Shown piece after piece: positions 24,641-33,576 of a stretch of DNA of 64,000 nt; position 1 is the stretch's first letter; each line of letters opens with the position of its first letter. Origin of the DNA: JBBSEX01 sp038239345 (lineage in GTDB: Bacteria; Acidobacteriota; Terriglobia; Bryobacterales; Bryobacteraceae); NCBI GenBank assembly GCA_038239345.1, contig JBBSEX010000004.1, forward strand, positions 248,001 through 312,000, written 5' to 3'. The translations under genes and the position numbers were made by a program. Under the pieces are notes generated by a model. That model was not told where the DNA came from and did not search any database. It saw only the letters and a program-made list of their open reading frames with translations.

Positions 24641-26776
24641 ATGGCGCGAGCTATGTTGCCCGGCCGGCCCTACCCACAGGGCGCTACCTGGGACGGTGTC
24701 GGAACCAACTTTGCCGTATTTTCGGAGACAGCGGAAAAGATAGAACTCTGTCTTTTTAGCGACCTGAATTCCCCAGAGACAGATCGGCTTGAGTTGCCGG
24801 AGAGCACGGCGTTCGTACGGCATGGATATCTTCCGGGCATACAACCTGGCCAGCTCTACGGATATCGGGTGCACGGCCCGTATGATCCCGAGAAAGGGCT
24901 ACGCTTCAATCCGGCGAAGTTGGTGATCGACCCCTACGCCCGAGCCTTGGCGGGGCAAGTGAATTGGGAATATCCGGTGTTTCCCTATCAACTGGGACAT
25001 CCCGATGCCGACCTTGCCAAGGACGATGGCGACAGTGCCCAGGGTATGCCAAAGTCAGTTGTGGTAAATCCGTATTTTGAGTGGGACCACGATCATCCGC
25101 CAAAAATACCGCTGAGCGATTCGATCATCTACGAAGTACACGTCGAGGGTTTCTCCAAGCGTAATCCCGACGTCCCGGAGCACTTGCGAGGAACCTATGC
25201 CGGACTCGCGGCGCCCGCCAGCCTGGAGTATTTGAAAAAGCTCGGCGTCACCGCGGTTGAGCTAATGCCGATCCACGATTTTCTGGACGATAAGCACTTG
25301 GTGGACAAGGGTCTTTCCAATTATTGGGGCTATAACACGACGAATTTCTTCAGTCCTGAGTCGCGCTATTCCAGCTCGGGCGATTGCGGCGGACAGGTAT
25401 CGGAATTCAAGGCCATGGTGAAAGCCTTGCATCGCGAAGGCATTGAAGTGATCTTGGATGTGGTGTATAACCACACCTCGGAAGGAAACCACATGGGGCC
25501 GATGCTCAGCTTCCGGGGCATCGATAACTGCACTTACTATCGTTTGATGAAGGATAATCCTCGTTATTGCATCGATTACACGGGCACGGGAAACAGCCTG
25601 AATGTTCGGCATCCGCAAGTGCTGAAGCTAATCATGGACAGCCTGCGCTATTGGGTGCAAGAGATGCATGTGGACGGCTTCCGCTTCGATCTGGCGGCGG
25701 CGCTGGCCCGGGAGCTTCACGATGTAGACCGGCTGTCGGCATTTTTCGACATCGTTTATCAAGACCCGGTGATTTCGCAAGTAAAGTTGATCGCCGAACC
25801 TTGGGATGTAGGGGAGGGCGGATATCAAGTCGGTAAGTTTCCGGTAAATTGGGCGGAGTGGAATGGAAAGTATCGCGACACGGTCCGGCGCTATTGGAAG
25901 AGCGATAGCGGCCAGCTTTCCGACTTGGCATACCGCCTGACTGGCAGTAGCGACTTGTATGAACGCGATGGACGCAGGCCGTCGGCAAGCATTAATTTCG
26001 TCACGGCGCACGACGGCTTCACGCTGCATGATCTGGTGAGCTATAACGATAAGCACAACGAAGCGAACGGCGAGAATAATCAGGACGGGGCGAACGATAA
26101 TCACTCCTGGAATCTGGGAGTAGAGGGTCCGACGGACGACGCGGAAATTAATGCGCTGCGCGAGCGGCAGAAGCGCAATCTGCTGGCGACGCTGCTGTTT
26201 TCGCAAGGCGTTCCGATGATCTGCGGCGGCGATGAGATCGATCGCGATCAAAAAGGCAATAACAACGCGTATTGTCAGAACAATGAGTTGACCTGGTATG
26301 ACTGGGATTTGAACGATCAGCGGAAGGCACTGCTGGAATTCACGCGAAAGATAATCGCGATTCGCAAGCGGCATCCGAATTTACATCGGCGAAAGTTTTA
26401 TCAGGATCGGAGTATTCGCCGTTCGGAGCAACGGGACATTGTCTGGTTGCGTCCCGACGGCCATGAGATGACAGATGATGAATGGTCGGCAGGCTGGGTG
26501 CGCTGTCTGGGCGTGATTTTGAGCGGGAAGACCCTGGGCGATATCGACGACAAAGGATGCCCGGTGGTGGACCAGACATTCCTCTTACTGCTGAATTGCC
26601 ATCATGAGCCAATGGATTTTTTCATGCCGGCTACCAAAACGCAGTGGGCGATGGTGGTGGATACAAATGCTCCAGAAGCCGAGGCCGGCGGAGTGAAGTA
26701 TGCAGAGGGCGAGAGCTTACAGTTAGTGCGGCAGTCCTTGGCATTGCTGCGTGAGGTAGAGGAAAAGGCAAGCTAG
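24641..26776 (+). CDS. glgX: Glycogen debranching enzyme GlgX/TreX-type (GH13_11)
   Basis: The 711-aa protein begins with a CBM48-like domain (RPYPQGATWDGVGTNFAVFS) and continues as a GH13 barrel of the isoamylase/GlgX type: IIYEVHVEGFSKRNPDVPE, VILDVVYNHTSEGNHMGP. Catalytic residues are D350 (VDGFRFDLA), E386 (LIAEPWD) and D458 (TAHDGFTLHD). It removes alpha-1,6-linked branches from glycogen or limit dextrin. GAGGGAG lies just upstream of the ATG. With treZ and the amylo-1,6-glucosidase it makes up an alpha-glucan degradation set with two different debranching enzymes. Confidence 0.95.
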   Translation: MARAMLPGRPYPQGATWDGVGTNFAVFSETAEKIELCLFSDLNSPETDRLELPESTAFVRHGYLPGIQPGQLYGYRVHGPYDPEKGLRFNPAKLVIDPYARALAGQVNWEYPVFPYQLGHPDADLAKDDGDSAQGMPKSVVVNPYFEWDHDHPPKIPLSDSIIYEVHVEGFSKRNPDVPEHLRGTYAGLAAPASLEYLKKLGVTAVELMPIHDFLDDKHLVDKGLSNYWGYNTTNFFSPESRYSSSGDCGGQVSEFKAMVKALHREGIEVILDVVYNHTSEGNHMGPMLSFRGIDNCTYYRLMKDNPRYCIDYTGTGNSLNVRHPQVLKLIMDSLRYWVQEMHVDGFRFDLAAALARELHDVDRLSAFFDIVYQDPVISQVKLIAEPWDVGEGGYQVGKFPVNWAEWNGKYRDTVRRYWKSDSGQLSDLAYRLTGSSDLYERDGRRPSASINFVTAHDGFTLHDLVSYNDKHNEANGENNQDGANDNHSWNLGVEGPTDDAEINALRERQKRNLLATLLFSQGVPMICGGDEIDRDQKGNNNAYCQNNELTWYDWDLNDQRKALLEFTRKIIAIRKRHPNLHRRKFYQDRSIRRSEQRDIVWLRPDGHEMTDDEWSAGWVRCLGVILSGKTLGDIDDKGCPVVDQTFLLLLNCHHEPMDFFMPATKTQWAMVVDTNAPEAEAGGVKYAEGESLQLVRQSLALLREVEEKAS

Positions 26777-27195
26777 GCGGGCGCGCTGTGTTTCGACACC
26801 ACGAGGTTGTTGACAATTTCCCCGAGCTTCATGAAACTGCGGAAATCGGTGGGCTTGCAAAAATAATCGCCAGCCCCGAGTTTCGTAGTTTCAGAGCGGT
26901 CCTGCGGAGAATCGGACGAGGTTACAATCACCACCGGGATGGCCGCAAGCGTGGCACTCTTCTTCAAACGGCGCAGTACTTCAATCCCGCTATAGCGCGG
27001 CAGATTCAAGTCGAGCAAAATGACCTCGGGGGAAACCGCAGATTTGCCGGCATCCAAATCGTCAAAAAAGCCGATCGCCTCTTCGCCATCCTTATACACA
27101 GTAAGCTGATAACCGTTCAGATGTTGGTCTAGAGCTTTTTTGACAAGCAGAACGTCCCCTGCATTGTCTTCAATCAGCACAACATTCACTGGCAC
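26773..27195 (-). CDS. Single-domain response regulator, Rcp1-like
   Basis: The GTG at 27195 has AAGGAG seven bases upstream. The 140-aa protein is a receiver domain only, with acidic pair E9-D10 (LIEDNAGD), phospho-acceptor D62 (ILLDLNLPR) and a conserved Lys (YFCKPTD). The EDNAGD and LTSSDSP/VTSSDSP style is that of the Rcp1 group that partners phytochrome-like kinases. It has no output domain, so it may act in phosphorelay or by protein contact. It is closely related to the receiver at 33148-33573. Its last 4 bases overlap the end of glgX. Confidence 0.93.
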   Translation of the reverse strand: MPVNVVLIEDNAGDVLLVKKALDQHLNGYQLTVYKDGEEAIGFFDDLDAGKSAVSPEVILLDLNLPRYSGIEVLRRLKKSATLAAIPVVIVTSSDSPQDRSETTKLGAGDYFCKPTDFRSFMKLGEIVNNLVVSKHSAPA

Positions 27196-27305
27196 ATTGA
27201 ACTCCTTGAAGCGCCCCGAAGCGACGGGGAACTAGCCAAATTACCAGTGATTTTAACAATTCACTTGGCCCTAGGCAAGTCACCCGCCGCTTCGGGATCA
27301 GCCCT

Positions 27306-27614
27306 TTAACCGGCGTATTCGCGAGCGGCCTTTCTGCCATCGGCGATAATATCTTTCGCCACCTTTTTATTACGGCCGATCTCGTCGGATGCCCGATCCA
27401 TGAAGTCATTCGCGGAATTGCTGGCGCGATCCACCAAATCACTCGCTGAGCCTTTCAAATCCTCGGCGCGCTTCCGCGCATAATCGGAACCCTTCGCAGC
27501 AGCATCGGCCAGACGAGCGCGAGTTTCTTCACCAGACCGGGGAGCCAGAAGAATCCCGATCCCAATTCCAGCCGCGAGGCCTACTAAAAATCCAGTGAAT
27601 GTGTTGTTTTCCAT
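27306..27614 (-). CDS. YtxH-domain stress protein
   Basis: The ATG at 27614 has AGGAG seven bases upstream; the frame extends to 27656 without support. The 102-aa product has one N-terminal membrane segment (FLVGLAAGIGIGILLAPRSG) with the LLAPRSGEETR motif of YtxH proteins. A long charged amphipathic helix region follows (SDYARKRAEDLKGSASDLV and similar). YtxH proteins are general-stress, membrane-anchored proteins of unknown mechanism. Its position next to csbD-like and catalase genes fits. Confidence 0.9.
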   Translation of the reverse strand: MENNTFTGFLVGLAAGIGIGILLAPRSGEETRARLADAAAKGSDYARKRAEDLKGSASDLVDRASNSANDFMDRASDEIGRNKKVAKDIIADGRKAAREYAG

Positions 27615-27873
27615 AATGTGTCTCCTGTCGACTCTGGGTGTATGTTCGCGGCACATTGATTACCGCGCAGCTGAAAACTCTTCAACGGAAGTGAAACATG
27701 CAATCACGGGGCCATTGCTATGATGTTCTTGCGGCTAGAGTAGCGTGACCGCCACTTTGGAAATCGTTACTTGCCGCTGCAACTATTTCCGATGCTTGTG
27801 GCGTCGCGCGTTGCAATGGCTAGAGAACGAATAATGGCGACCGAACTGCAGGGTTGCCCCCCGAGGGAATCAA

Positions 27874-28098
27874 ATGAACACAGATCAGTTGGAAGGCAAG
27901 TGGAAACAATTGAAGGGCTCGGCGCGGCAGCAGTGGGCCAAGCTTACGGATGACGACGTGGAGTTCATCGCCGGCAGCCACGATAAGTTAGTAGGGAAAC
28001 TACAAGAGCGCTATGGAATCGCCAAAGAAGAGGCGATGACAAAAGCGTCCGAGTGGATGAATTCCGCTCCCACTAATACGACGCCGCCGAAACTATAG
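27874..28098 (+). CDS. CsbD-family stress protein
   Basis: The 74-aa protein starts MNTDQLEGKWKQLKGSARQQ and continues with WAKLTDDDVEFIAGSHDKLV and LQERYGIAKEEA, the standard CsbD pattern, so identification is firm. CsbD proteins are small, soluble, probably helical proteins strongly induced by general stress. GAGGGAA lies before the ATG. The gene is followed by about 300 bp without an intact gene. Confidence 0.94.
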   Translation: MNTDQLEGKWKQLKGSARQQWAKLTDDDVEFIAGSHDKLVGKLQERYGIAKEEAMTKASEWMNSAPTNTTPPKL

Positions 28099-28124
28099 CA
28101 AGTAAGTTAGTCGCTCAAAGCGTG

Positions 28125-28310
28125 AAGAAGTGGAGCCGTGTCCGATGGCCGACTCCACATAAAATGCTCTCCCGCCGACTGCATGTCCCAATCCTTCTCC
28201 CGTGAGTTCCGCTAGTACTTCTTAACGCCGCTGTTGATTGTCCTGAACCGCAAATTTCTAAGTGTCCCGCGCTGGGAGTTCCTCTTAGATATTCAATCGC
28301 AGTGTTCGAT
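28125..28310 (-). pseudogene. Decayed fragment of a histidine-kinase ATPase domain
   Basis: This stretch is a degraded copy of the 3' part of the kinase gene at 29835-30572. Reverse-complement reading of 28131-28160 still gives VESAIGHGST, identical to the kinase end. Bases 28237-28296 match the segment that encodes KFAVQDNG and the following strand. The two blocks are about 106 bp apart here but 166 bp apart in the intact gene, so roughly 60 bp have been lost, and no open frame connects them. It fills most of the gap between the csbD-like and catalase genes. Confidence 0.75.
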
Positions 28311-28399
28311 GGTTCCAGGCGAAACCGAATTATGGCCCTCGGCTCTAATGGGCGACAAGGGAGCCGTTTTTACGGTATCTCGTTTGCTAAGGAAAAAAC

Positions 28400-29170
28400 A
28401 TGTATCACCACATCAAAAAACTCATGTACACGGTCCGCATCGGGGAGCCCGACCCCCGGTTCGGCAATATGCTTCTGGAACAATTCGGGGGCGCGAACGG
28501 AGAACTCGCCGCGGCTATGCAGTATTCCATCCAGGGCCTGAATTGCGACGATCCGGAACGCAAAGATCTTCTTATGGATATCGGCACGGAAGAGCTCAGC
28601 CATCTGGAAGTGGTGGGCACCCTTGCCCGCATGCACCTGAAACCGCTGAAGACGAATCGGCGTGCCGCGCATGAGGACCCGCTGATCGCCATCGCGGGGG
28701 GCGGTGGCGTGGCTCTGTTCAACTCTATGGGAGACGCCTGGACCGCGGACTACTTGAAGATCACCGGCGAACTCGACGTTGATCTGCGCAGCAACATCGC
28801 GGCGGAAGCCCGCGCCAAAATCGTTTACGAACGCCTCATTAATTTCACCGATGACCAGGGAACAATTGATACGCTGCAGTTCCTTATGACGCGTGAGATT
28901 ACGCATATGAAGGCCTTTACGGCGGCCCTGGAAAGTATGGGCAAGCCTGCCTTCTCCATCGGCCGCATTCCCCCGACACCGGGGCTGGTGGATCAGTATT
29001 TCAACGATTCCACCGGGACCGGCGACCGCGGCGAGCCCGATGCCCAAGGGCCCTGGAATCAAGGCGGCGACTGGCAAATGGTGACTGCGCCGGCGTTCCA
29101 GGAATTCGAATCGCCCGAGGCCGGCACCCGGCAGCCTGGTCCGAATGGTTCAGAGAAACGCCCTCAGTAA
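28400..29170 (+). CDS. Manganese (non-haem) catalase
   Basis: The 256-aa protein is a ferritin-like four-helix di-manganese catalase that splits hydrogen peroxide. Metal-ligand motifs are visible: E35 in the first helix (NGELAAAMQYSIQG), E65 and H68 (GTEELSHLEVVG), a Glu in EARAKIVYERL and Glu/His in MTREITHMKAF. The C-terminal tail is Gly/Pro-rich as in the family. AAGGAA lies upstream of the ATG. The DUF892 ferritin-like gene follows by 32 bp, suggesting an oxidative-stress operon. Confidence 0.95.
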   Translation: MYHHIKKLMYTVRIGEPDPRFGNMLLEQFGGANGELAAAMQYSIQGLNCDDPERKDLLMDIGTEELSHLEVVGTLARMHLKPLKTNRRAAHEDPLIAIAGGGGVALFNSMGDAWTADYLKITGELDVDLRSNIAAEARAKIVYERLINFTDDQGTIDTLQFLMTREITHMKAFTAALESMGKPAFSIGRIPPTPGLVDQYFNDSTGTGDRGEPDAQGPWNQGGDWQMVTAPAFQEFESPEAGTRQPGPNGSEKRPQ

Positions 29171-29202
29171 TCAATCAATAAATTCAGAAAAGGAGAACAT
29201 AC

Positions 29203-29814
29203 ATGCCACAACTAGTTAAAGAATTACTCGTCGAACAACTTCAGGATCTGCTGCACGCCGAAACACAGCTTACCGGTGCGCTTCCCAAGATGGCGCAGGC
29301 CGCCAATCACCCCAAACTGAAGGAAGCTTTTGAAAAGCACCTTGTGCAAACCCAAGGTCATGTGGAGCGGCTGCGAAACATCTTCGGCCTGCTCGGTGAA
29401 AAACCTGAGCCGAAACCATGCAAGGCGATGATGGGGCTCATCGAGGAAGGGAAAGAAACCATTCAGGAAGGGGCTGACAAGGAACCCCTCGCGGCGGACC
29501 TCGCCCTGATCGCAGCGGCGCAACGGGTGGAGCACTATGAAATATCCGCCTACGGCACGGCTAAATGCCTGGCTCGGCAGATCGGCGAGGTGGAAAGCGC
29601 GCGCCTTTTGTCCCATACGCTCGGAGAAGAAGAGGCAGCGGATTTTCTACTGTCGGCCATCTCGGAGCCGCTGCTCCAGCAAGCATCCCTTGATGATTTG
29701 GGCGCGAACGTTAACCTCGAAACCGTCGGGGATAGCGGGGACAAGAAATCCACGAACGGAAAGAAGTCCGCCTCGAAGGCAGGACGAGGCGCTGCGGAAG
29801 GCACTCGCCGGTAA
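29203..29814 (+). CDS. DUF892 ferritin-like protein (YciE/YciF type)
   Basis: The 203-aa protein starts VKELLVEQLQDLLHAETQLT and shows the repeated helix pattern of the DUF892 ferritin-like family (KEAFEKHLVQTQGHVERL, AAAQRVEHYEISAYGTAKCL, HTLGEEEAADFLLSAI), with Glu/His pairs that can hold a di-metal centre. The last 35 residues are Lys/Gly/Ser-rich and look disordered. AAAGGAGAA precedes the ATG. It is likely co-transcribed with the manganese catalase in a peroxide or osmotic stress response. Confidence 0.92.
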   Translation: MPQLVKELLVEQLQDLLHAETQLTGALPKMAQAANHPKLKEAFEKHLVQTQGHVERLRNIFGLLGEKPEPKPCKAMMGLIEEGKETIQEGADKEPLAADLALIAAAQRVEHYEISAYGTAKCLARQIGEVESARLLSHTLGEEEAADFLLSAISEPLLQQASLDDLGANVNLETVGDSGDKKSTNGKKSASKAGRGAAEGTRR

Positions 29815-29834
29815 ACGGCAGTGGGCTAAGCTTG

Positions 29835-30572
29835 TCAGTCGGCCACTGGAAGAGTAAAGAAAAAGGTGGAGCCGTGTCCAATGGCCGACTCCACCCACAA
29901 TCTTCCATGGTGTATGCCCACCACTCTCTCGCTAATGGCCAGCCCTAATCCTACGCCCGGGAATTCCTTGCCATGCAGCCGTTTGAACGGCTGAAAGATT
30001 TGCTGTTGGTACTTCGGATCGATCCCCATTCCATTGTCCTGAACCGCAAATTTCCAGGTGTCCTCGGTCGTTCGTTCCGCTGAGATATTCAACCCCGGCG
30101 CGTTCGATCCGCGATACACCAATCCGTTATCGATCAGATTTTGCAACAACACTTTCAAAGCCTGGCGATCGCCCTTGACAGTGGGGAGACCAGAGTACAG
30201 GATCGTCGCGTCCGCCGCCTGGATGCGTGCCTGCATTTCCAACGTGATCATCTTCAACAGCAGATTCATATTTACGCGGTCCTTCAGATCCGCCGGAGTT
30301 TGCACTACCGCGGAATACGAACTCATTCCTTTCAGAATTAGATCCAGGTGCGTCGCGCCTTCGCGAATCAAGGTAAGGAGTTGCTGCCCCTCTTCATCCA
30401 GACGATCTTCTTTCGTCTGTTGCAATACTTGAGCGAGCGTAGCGACCCCACGGACCGGAGCGCGCAGGTCATGAATCGCCGCATCTAAAAATTTACTCCA
30501 CTCTTCATCCGTCTCCCGCTGGCGCTCCGCCGATGTTTCAAGTGGCTTATCCGGACTGTCCTGGTTGCCCAT
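29835..30572 (-). CDS. Soluble sensor histidine kinase, phytochrome-kinase-like
   Basis: The 245-aa protein has no sensor domain beyond a short N-terminal region. It has a HisKA helix with the phospho-acceptor in DAAIHDLRAPVRGV, an N box (LLQNLIDNGLVYRG), G1 (DNGMGIDPKY) and G2 (GVGLGLAISERVVG). The FQPFKRLHGKEFPG and WVESAIGHGSTFFFTLP segments are typical of the Cph1/bacteriophytochrome kinase core. It probably works with one of the two Rcp1-like receivers nearby. A decayed copy of its 3' half lies at 28.1-28.3 kb. Confidence 0.92.
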   Translation of the reverse strand: MGNQDSPDKPLETSAERQRETDEEWSKFLDAAIHDLRAPVRGVATLAQVLQQTKEDRLDEEGQQLLTLIREGATHLDLILKGMSSYSAVVQTPADLKDRVNMNLLLKMITLEMQARIQAADATILYSGLPTVKGDRQALKVLLQNLIDNGLVYRGSNAPGLNISAERTTEDTWKFAVQDNGMGIDPKYQQQIFQPFKRLHGKEFPGVGLGLAISERVVGIHHGRLWVESAIGHGSTFFFTLPVAD

Positions 30573-30637
30573 GGGAGATACTTCCGACTGTAGCGTAAAG
30601 TGGATTCAAGACCCATTGCGTACAATGGGAAGGCCGC

Positions 30638-33139
30638 ATGAAATCGTACACTGACCGGATAGATAAACCGCTCAGACTTGCGTCCCTGCTGATTTTAATT
30701 CTTATCGCCTGCCTTGCGTACTTCGATTGGAAAGCTCTGCGCCGCACCGCGAATGAAGCACGGTCTACCGGCCGCCTGCTTCAAACCGTGCAACTTATAT
30801 TGGCGGCGATGAAGGATGCCGAAATCGGACAGCGGGGGTACCTTCTTACTGGCTCGGAGGGATATTTGCAGCCTTACCAGGCGGGTGTTGCGGCGGCGCC
30901 AGGCTTACTAACTCAACTGGACGAACAGACTCGCCGGGATGAAACTGAAACCAAACTTGCGCGGCAGATCCGCGTTGCTGTCGCGGCGAAGATCGCTGAA
31001 TTAGATGCCACCATCGCCACTCGCCGGACGCAGGGAGCGGAAGCCGCTCTGGCGATCATGAAGACCGACGATGGCTTGCGCACGATGGATGAAATCAGAA
31101 CGTTGTGCAAGCAAATCTCCGAGCGGGAATATCGATTACTAATCGCCTTAACCGATAAAGGAGAGCGGCAAGGCATCGCAGCACTGGAAGCGATCGCTGG
31201 CGCCTGCGTGTTCCTGCTCTTTCTGTTATTCATCATCGGAAAAATCGTCGACCGGAATGTTTCGCACAGAGAGAAGCTTGCCAGCGAATTGGAACACGCT
31301 TGCGAACATCTGGAAACTACCGTCGCCAGCATCGGCGACGCGGTGATCGCCACGGATGAAAAAGGCAAGATTACGCTTATGAATCCGGTTGCCCAGCAGT
31401 TGACTGGCTGGACCTTGCCCGATGCCCGGGGGCGGCACCTGGACGAGATTTTCCGCGTCGTACAAGAAGATACACGAGCGCCCGTGGAAAGCCCGGTAGC
31501 CAAGGTGCTTCGTCAGAAGCGCGTTGCCGGCTTAACGAATCATACGATTCTGATCGCCAAGGATGGGACGGAAAAACCGATCGACGATAGCGGCGCGCCA
31601 ATCTTCGATTCCGGCCACAACATCCTGGGTGTCGTGCTTATTTTTCGGGATATCACGGAACGCCGGGCCGCCGAGCTCTCCATCGAGAAGTGGAAGCGGA
31701 TTTTCGATCGCGCCGGCTTCGGGATGGCGGTGATCGGATCCAGCACCGACGCCTTGCAGGAAGTGAATGAAGCGTTTGCGTTAATGCACGGTTATGGTTC
31801 GCGCGATGAGCTGGTTGGAAAGCACTTATCGGATTTGATGACTCCCGATTCAAAGATGACGCTGCCGCTGCATCTACACGCCGTGCAGCAGAAGACTCAC
31901 TACACGTTTGAAAGCGACCATATCCGCAAGGACGGCGGCATTTTCAATTGCCTTGTAGATATGACGGAATGGCCTGAAGACCGGGAAACAGATTTTGCCC
32001 GGGCGGCATATTTTTTGGATATTACGGAACGCAAACGCATCCAAGAAGCTATCAGTCAAAGTGAAGAACGGTTCCGCAGTCTGGCTGATGCACTGCCGCA
32101 ACTGGTGTGGTCATCGCAGCCAGATGGCGCAATCGATTATATGAATCCGCGATGGCTGGATTATGCCGGCGGGGGCATACCTGGCCAAATGCCGTCCGAT
32201 CCGTGGACCGATCTCTTGCATGCGAGCGATCGGGATGAGTATGTCCGGCGCTGGCAGCAGTCATTGGAATCGGGCGAGATCTTCGAAGCGCAGTCCCGGC
32301 TGAAACGGGCTGCGGATGGAACGTACCGCTGGTTTCTATGCCGCGCCGTTCCGTTGCGGGATAGCCAGAACCGCGTGGTTCGCTGGATGGGAGGATGCAC
32401 CGACGTTCACGATCAGATGGAAAATTCAGCCAAACTGGAAAAGGCCGTGGAAGCCTTAGGCCGGTCGAATGCCGACCTGGAACAGTTTGCATTCGCGGCC
32501 AGCCACGACTTGCAGGAGCCGCTGCGCATGGTAGCGATTTACACGCAACTTCTACGCGAAGAGTATCGAGACAAACTGGACGATAGTGCCAAGAACTATA
32601 TCGATTTCGCCGTAAGCGGGGCACAGCGGATGGAAACGCTGTTGAAAGATCTGCTCTCGTATTCCCGTGTCAGCAACGCGCCCGCCACGGCTATGAAAGC
32701 CGTGGATTCCGATCAAGCTCTGCTTACCGCCGTAGTGAATCTGGAGGCCCTGATCCGAACCAACGATGCGCTGGTGAGTTCCGGCCCATTACCGTGCGTT
32801 CACCTGGCCGAGTTTCATATGGTACAACTGTTTCAAAATCTGATCAGCAATGCGATGAAGTACAGGCGGAAGGAACAACCGCAAGTGCACATCGCGGCGA
32901 AACGCGAGGGCGCCTTCTGGGAATTTTCGGTGCGTGACAACGGGCTGGGGATCGACCCCAGGTATTTAACGCAAATCTTTGGCGTGTTCAAACGGCTGCA
33001 TGGCCAGGAATACGATGGAACGGGAATCGGACTGGCCATTTGTCAGCGAATCGTGGAGCGTTGGGGCGGACGAATCTGGGTCGAATCGGAAGTGGGCGTG
33101 GGATCGACCTTCTTCTTCACACTGCCGGCGGCGGATTAG
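30638..33139 (+). CDS. CHASE3-PAS sensor histidine kinase (833 aa)
   Basis: Layout by eye: a membrane segment at about 15-30; a CHASE3-type extracytoplasmic domain with the diagnostic MKDAEIGQRGYLLTGSEGYL; a second membrane segment near 185-205; three PAS-type domains (about 225-345, 350-470 and 480-600) with linkers ending in DITERR and DITERK; then a HisKA helix (AFAASHDLQEPLRMVAIYTQ) and an ATPase domain with N box (FQNLISNAMKYRRK), DNGLGIDPRYL and GTGIGLAI. The kinase core is Cph1-like. The receiver gene begins 8 bp after its stop and is surely its partner. Confidence 0.94.
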   Translation: MKSYTDRIDKPLRLASLLILILIACLAYFDWKALRRTANEARSTGRLLQTVQLILAAMKDAEIGQRGYLLTGSEGYLQPYQAGVAAAPGLLTQLDEQTRRDETETKLARQIRVAVAAKIAELDATIATRRTQGAEAALAIMKTDDGLRTMDEIRTLCKQISEREYRLLIALTDKGERQGIAALEAIAGACVFLLFLLFIIGKIVDRNVSHREKLASELEHACEHLETTVASIGDAVIATDEKGKITLMNPVAQQLTGWTLPDARGRHLDEIFRVVQEDTRAPVESPVAKVLRQKRVAGLTNHTILIAKDGTEKPIDDSGAPIFDSGHNILGVVLIFRDITERRAAELSIEKWKRIFDRAGFGMAVIGSSTDALQEVNEAFALMHGYGSRDELVGKHLSDLMTPDSKMTLPLHLHAVQQKTHYTFESDHIRKDGGIFNCLVDMTEWPEDRETDFARAAYFLDITERKRIQEAISQSEERFRSLADALPQLVWSSQPDGAIDYMNPRWLDYAGGGIPGQMPSDPWTDLLHASDRDEYVRRWQQSLESGEIFEAQSRLKRAADGTYRWFLCRAVPLRDSQNRVVRWMGGCTDVHDQMENSAKLEKAVEALGRSNADLEQFAFAASHDLQEPLRMVAIYTQLLREEYRDKLDDSAKNYIDFAVSGAQRMETLLKDLLSYSRVSNAPATAMKAVDSDQALLTAVVNLEALIRTNDALVSSGPLPCVHLAEFHMVQLFQNLISNAMKYRRKEQPQVHIAAKREGAFWEFSVRDNGLGIDPRYLTQIFGVFKRLHGQEYDGTGIGLAICQRIVERWGGRIWVESEVGVGSTFFFTLPAAD

Positions 33140-33147
33140 AGGATGCA

Positions 33148-33573
33148 ATGAACGAAAAAATTCCGATTCTTTTGGCCGAAGATAATGCCGGGGACGTTTA
33201 TCTGGTCCGCCGGGCTTTGGATAAGCATGGAATCTGCTGCGAGCTTTTCGTAATCGGCGACGGGGCTGAGGCGCTTCAATTTCTGGAAGAAGGCGACCGG
33301 AACGATCGGCCGGGATTGCAATTGGTCTTATTGGATCTGAACTTGCCGCGGCATGCCGGAACCGAAATTTTGGCGCGGTTGCGAAGCAGTCCCAAGTCGG
33401 GCAACGCTCCTGTCGTGGTGCTGACCTCATCCGATTCGCCGCGCGATCAGGAAGCAGCGCGGCAATTTGGCGCCAATCATTACTTCCGCAAACCAGCGGA
33501 TCTGGCGGAGTTTATGGAGCTGGGCGTGGTGGTCCGGGATCTTCTCTCGGCGCGGAATGCAGCCACCGCGTAG
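33148..33573 (+). CDS. Single-domain response regulator, Rcp1-like, partner of the upstream kinase
   Basis: The ATG at 33148 is chosen because it lies just after the kinase stop with GAGG upstream; an open frame from 33040 is inside the kinase. The 141-aa product is a receiver domain only: E11-D12 (LAEDNAGD), phospho-acceptor D63 (VLLDLNLPR) and the Lys of YFRKPADL. It forms a two-gene system with the CHASE3-PAS kinase. It is a clear relative of the receiver at 26773-27195, sharing EDNAGD, LLDLNLPR and TSSDSP. Confidence 0.94.
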   Translation: MNEKIPILLAEDNAGDVYLVRRALDKHGICCELFVIGDGAEALQFLEEGDRNDRPGLQLVLLDLNLPRHAGTEILARLRSSPKSGNAPVVVLTSSDSPRDQEAARQFGANHYFRKPADLAEFMELGVVVRDLLSARNAATA

Positions 33574-33576
33574 ACT

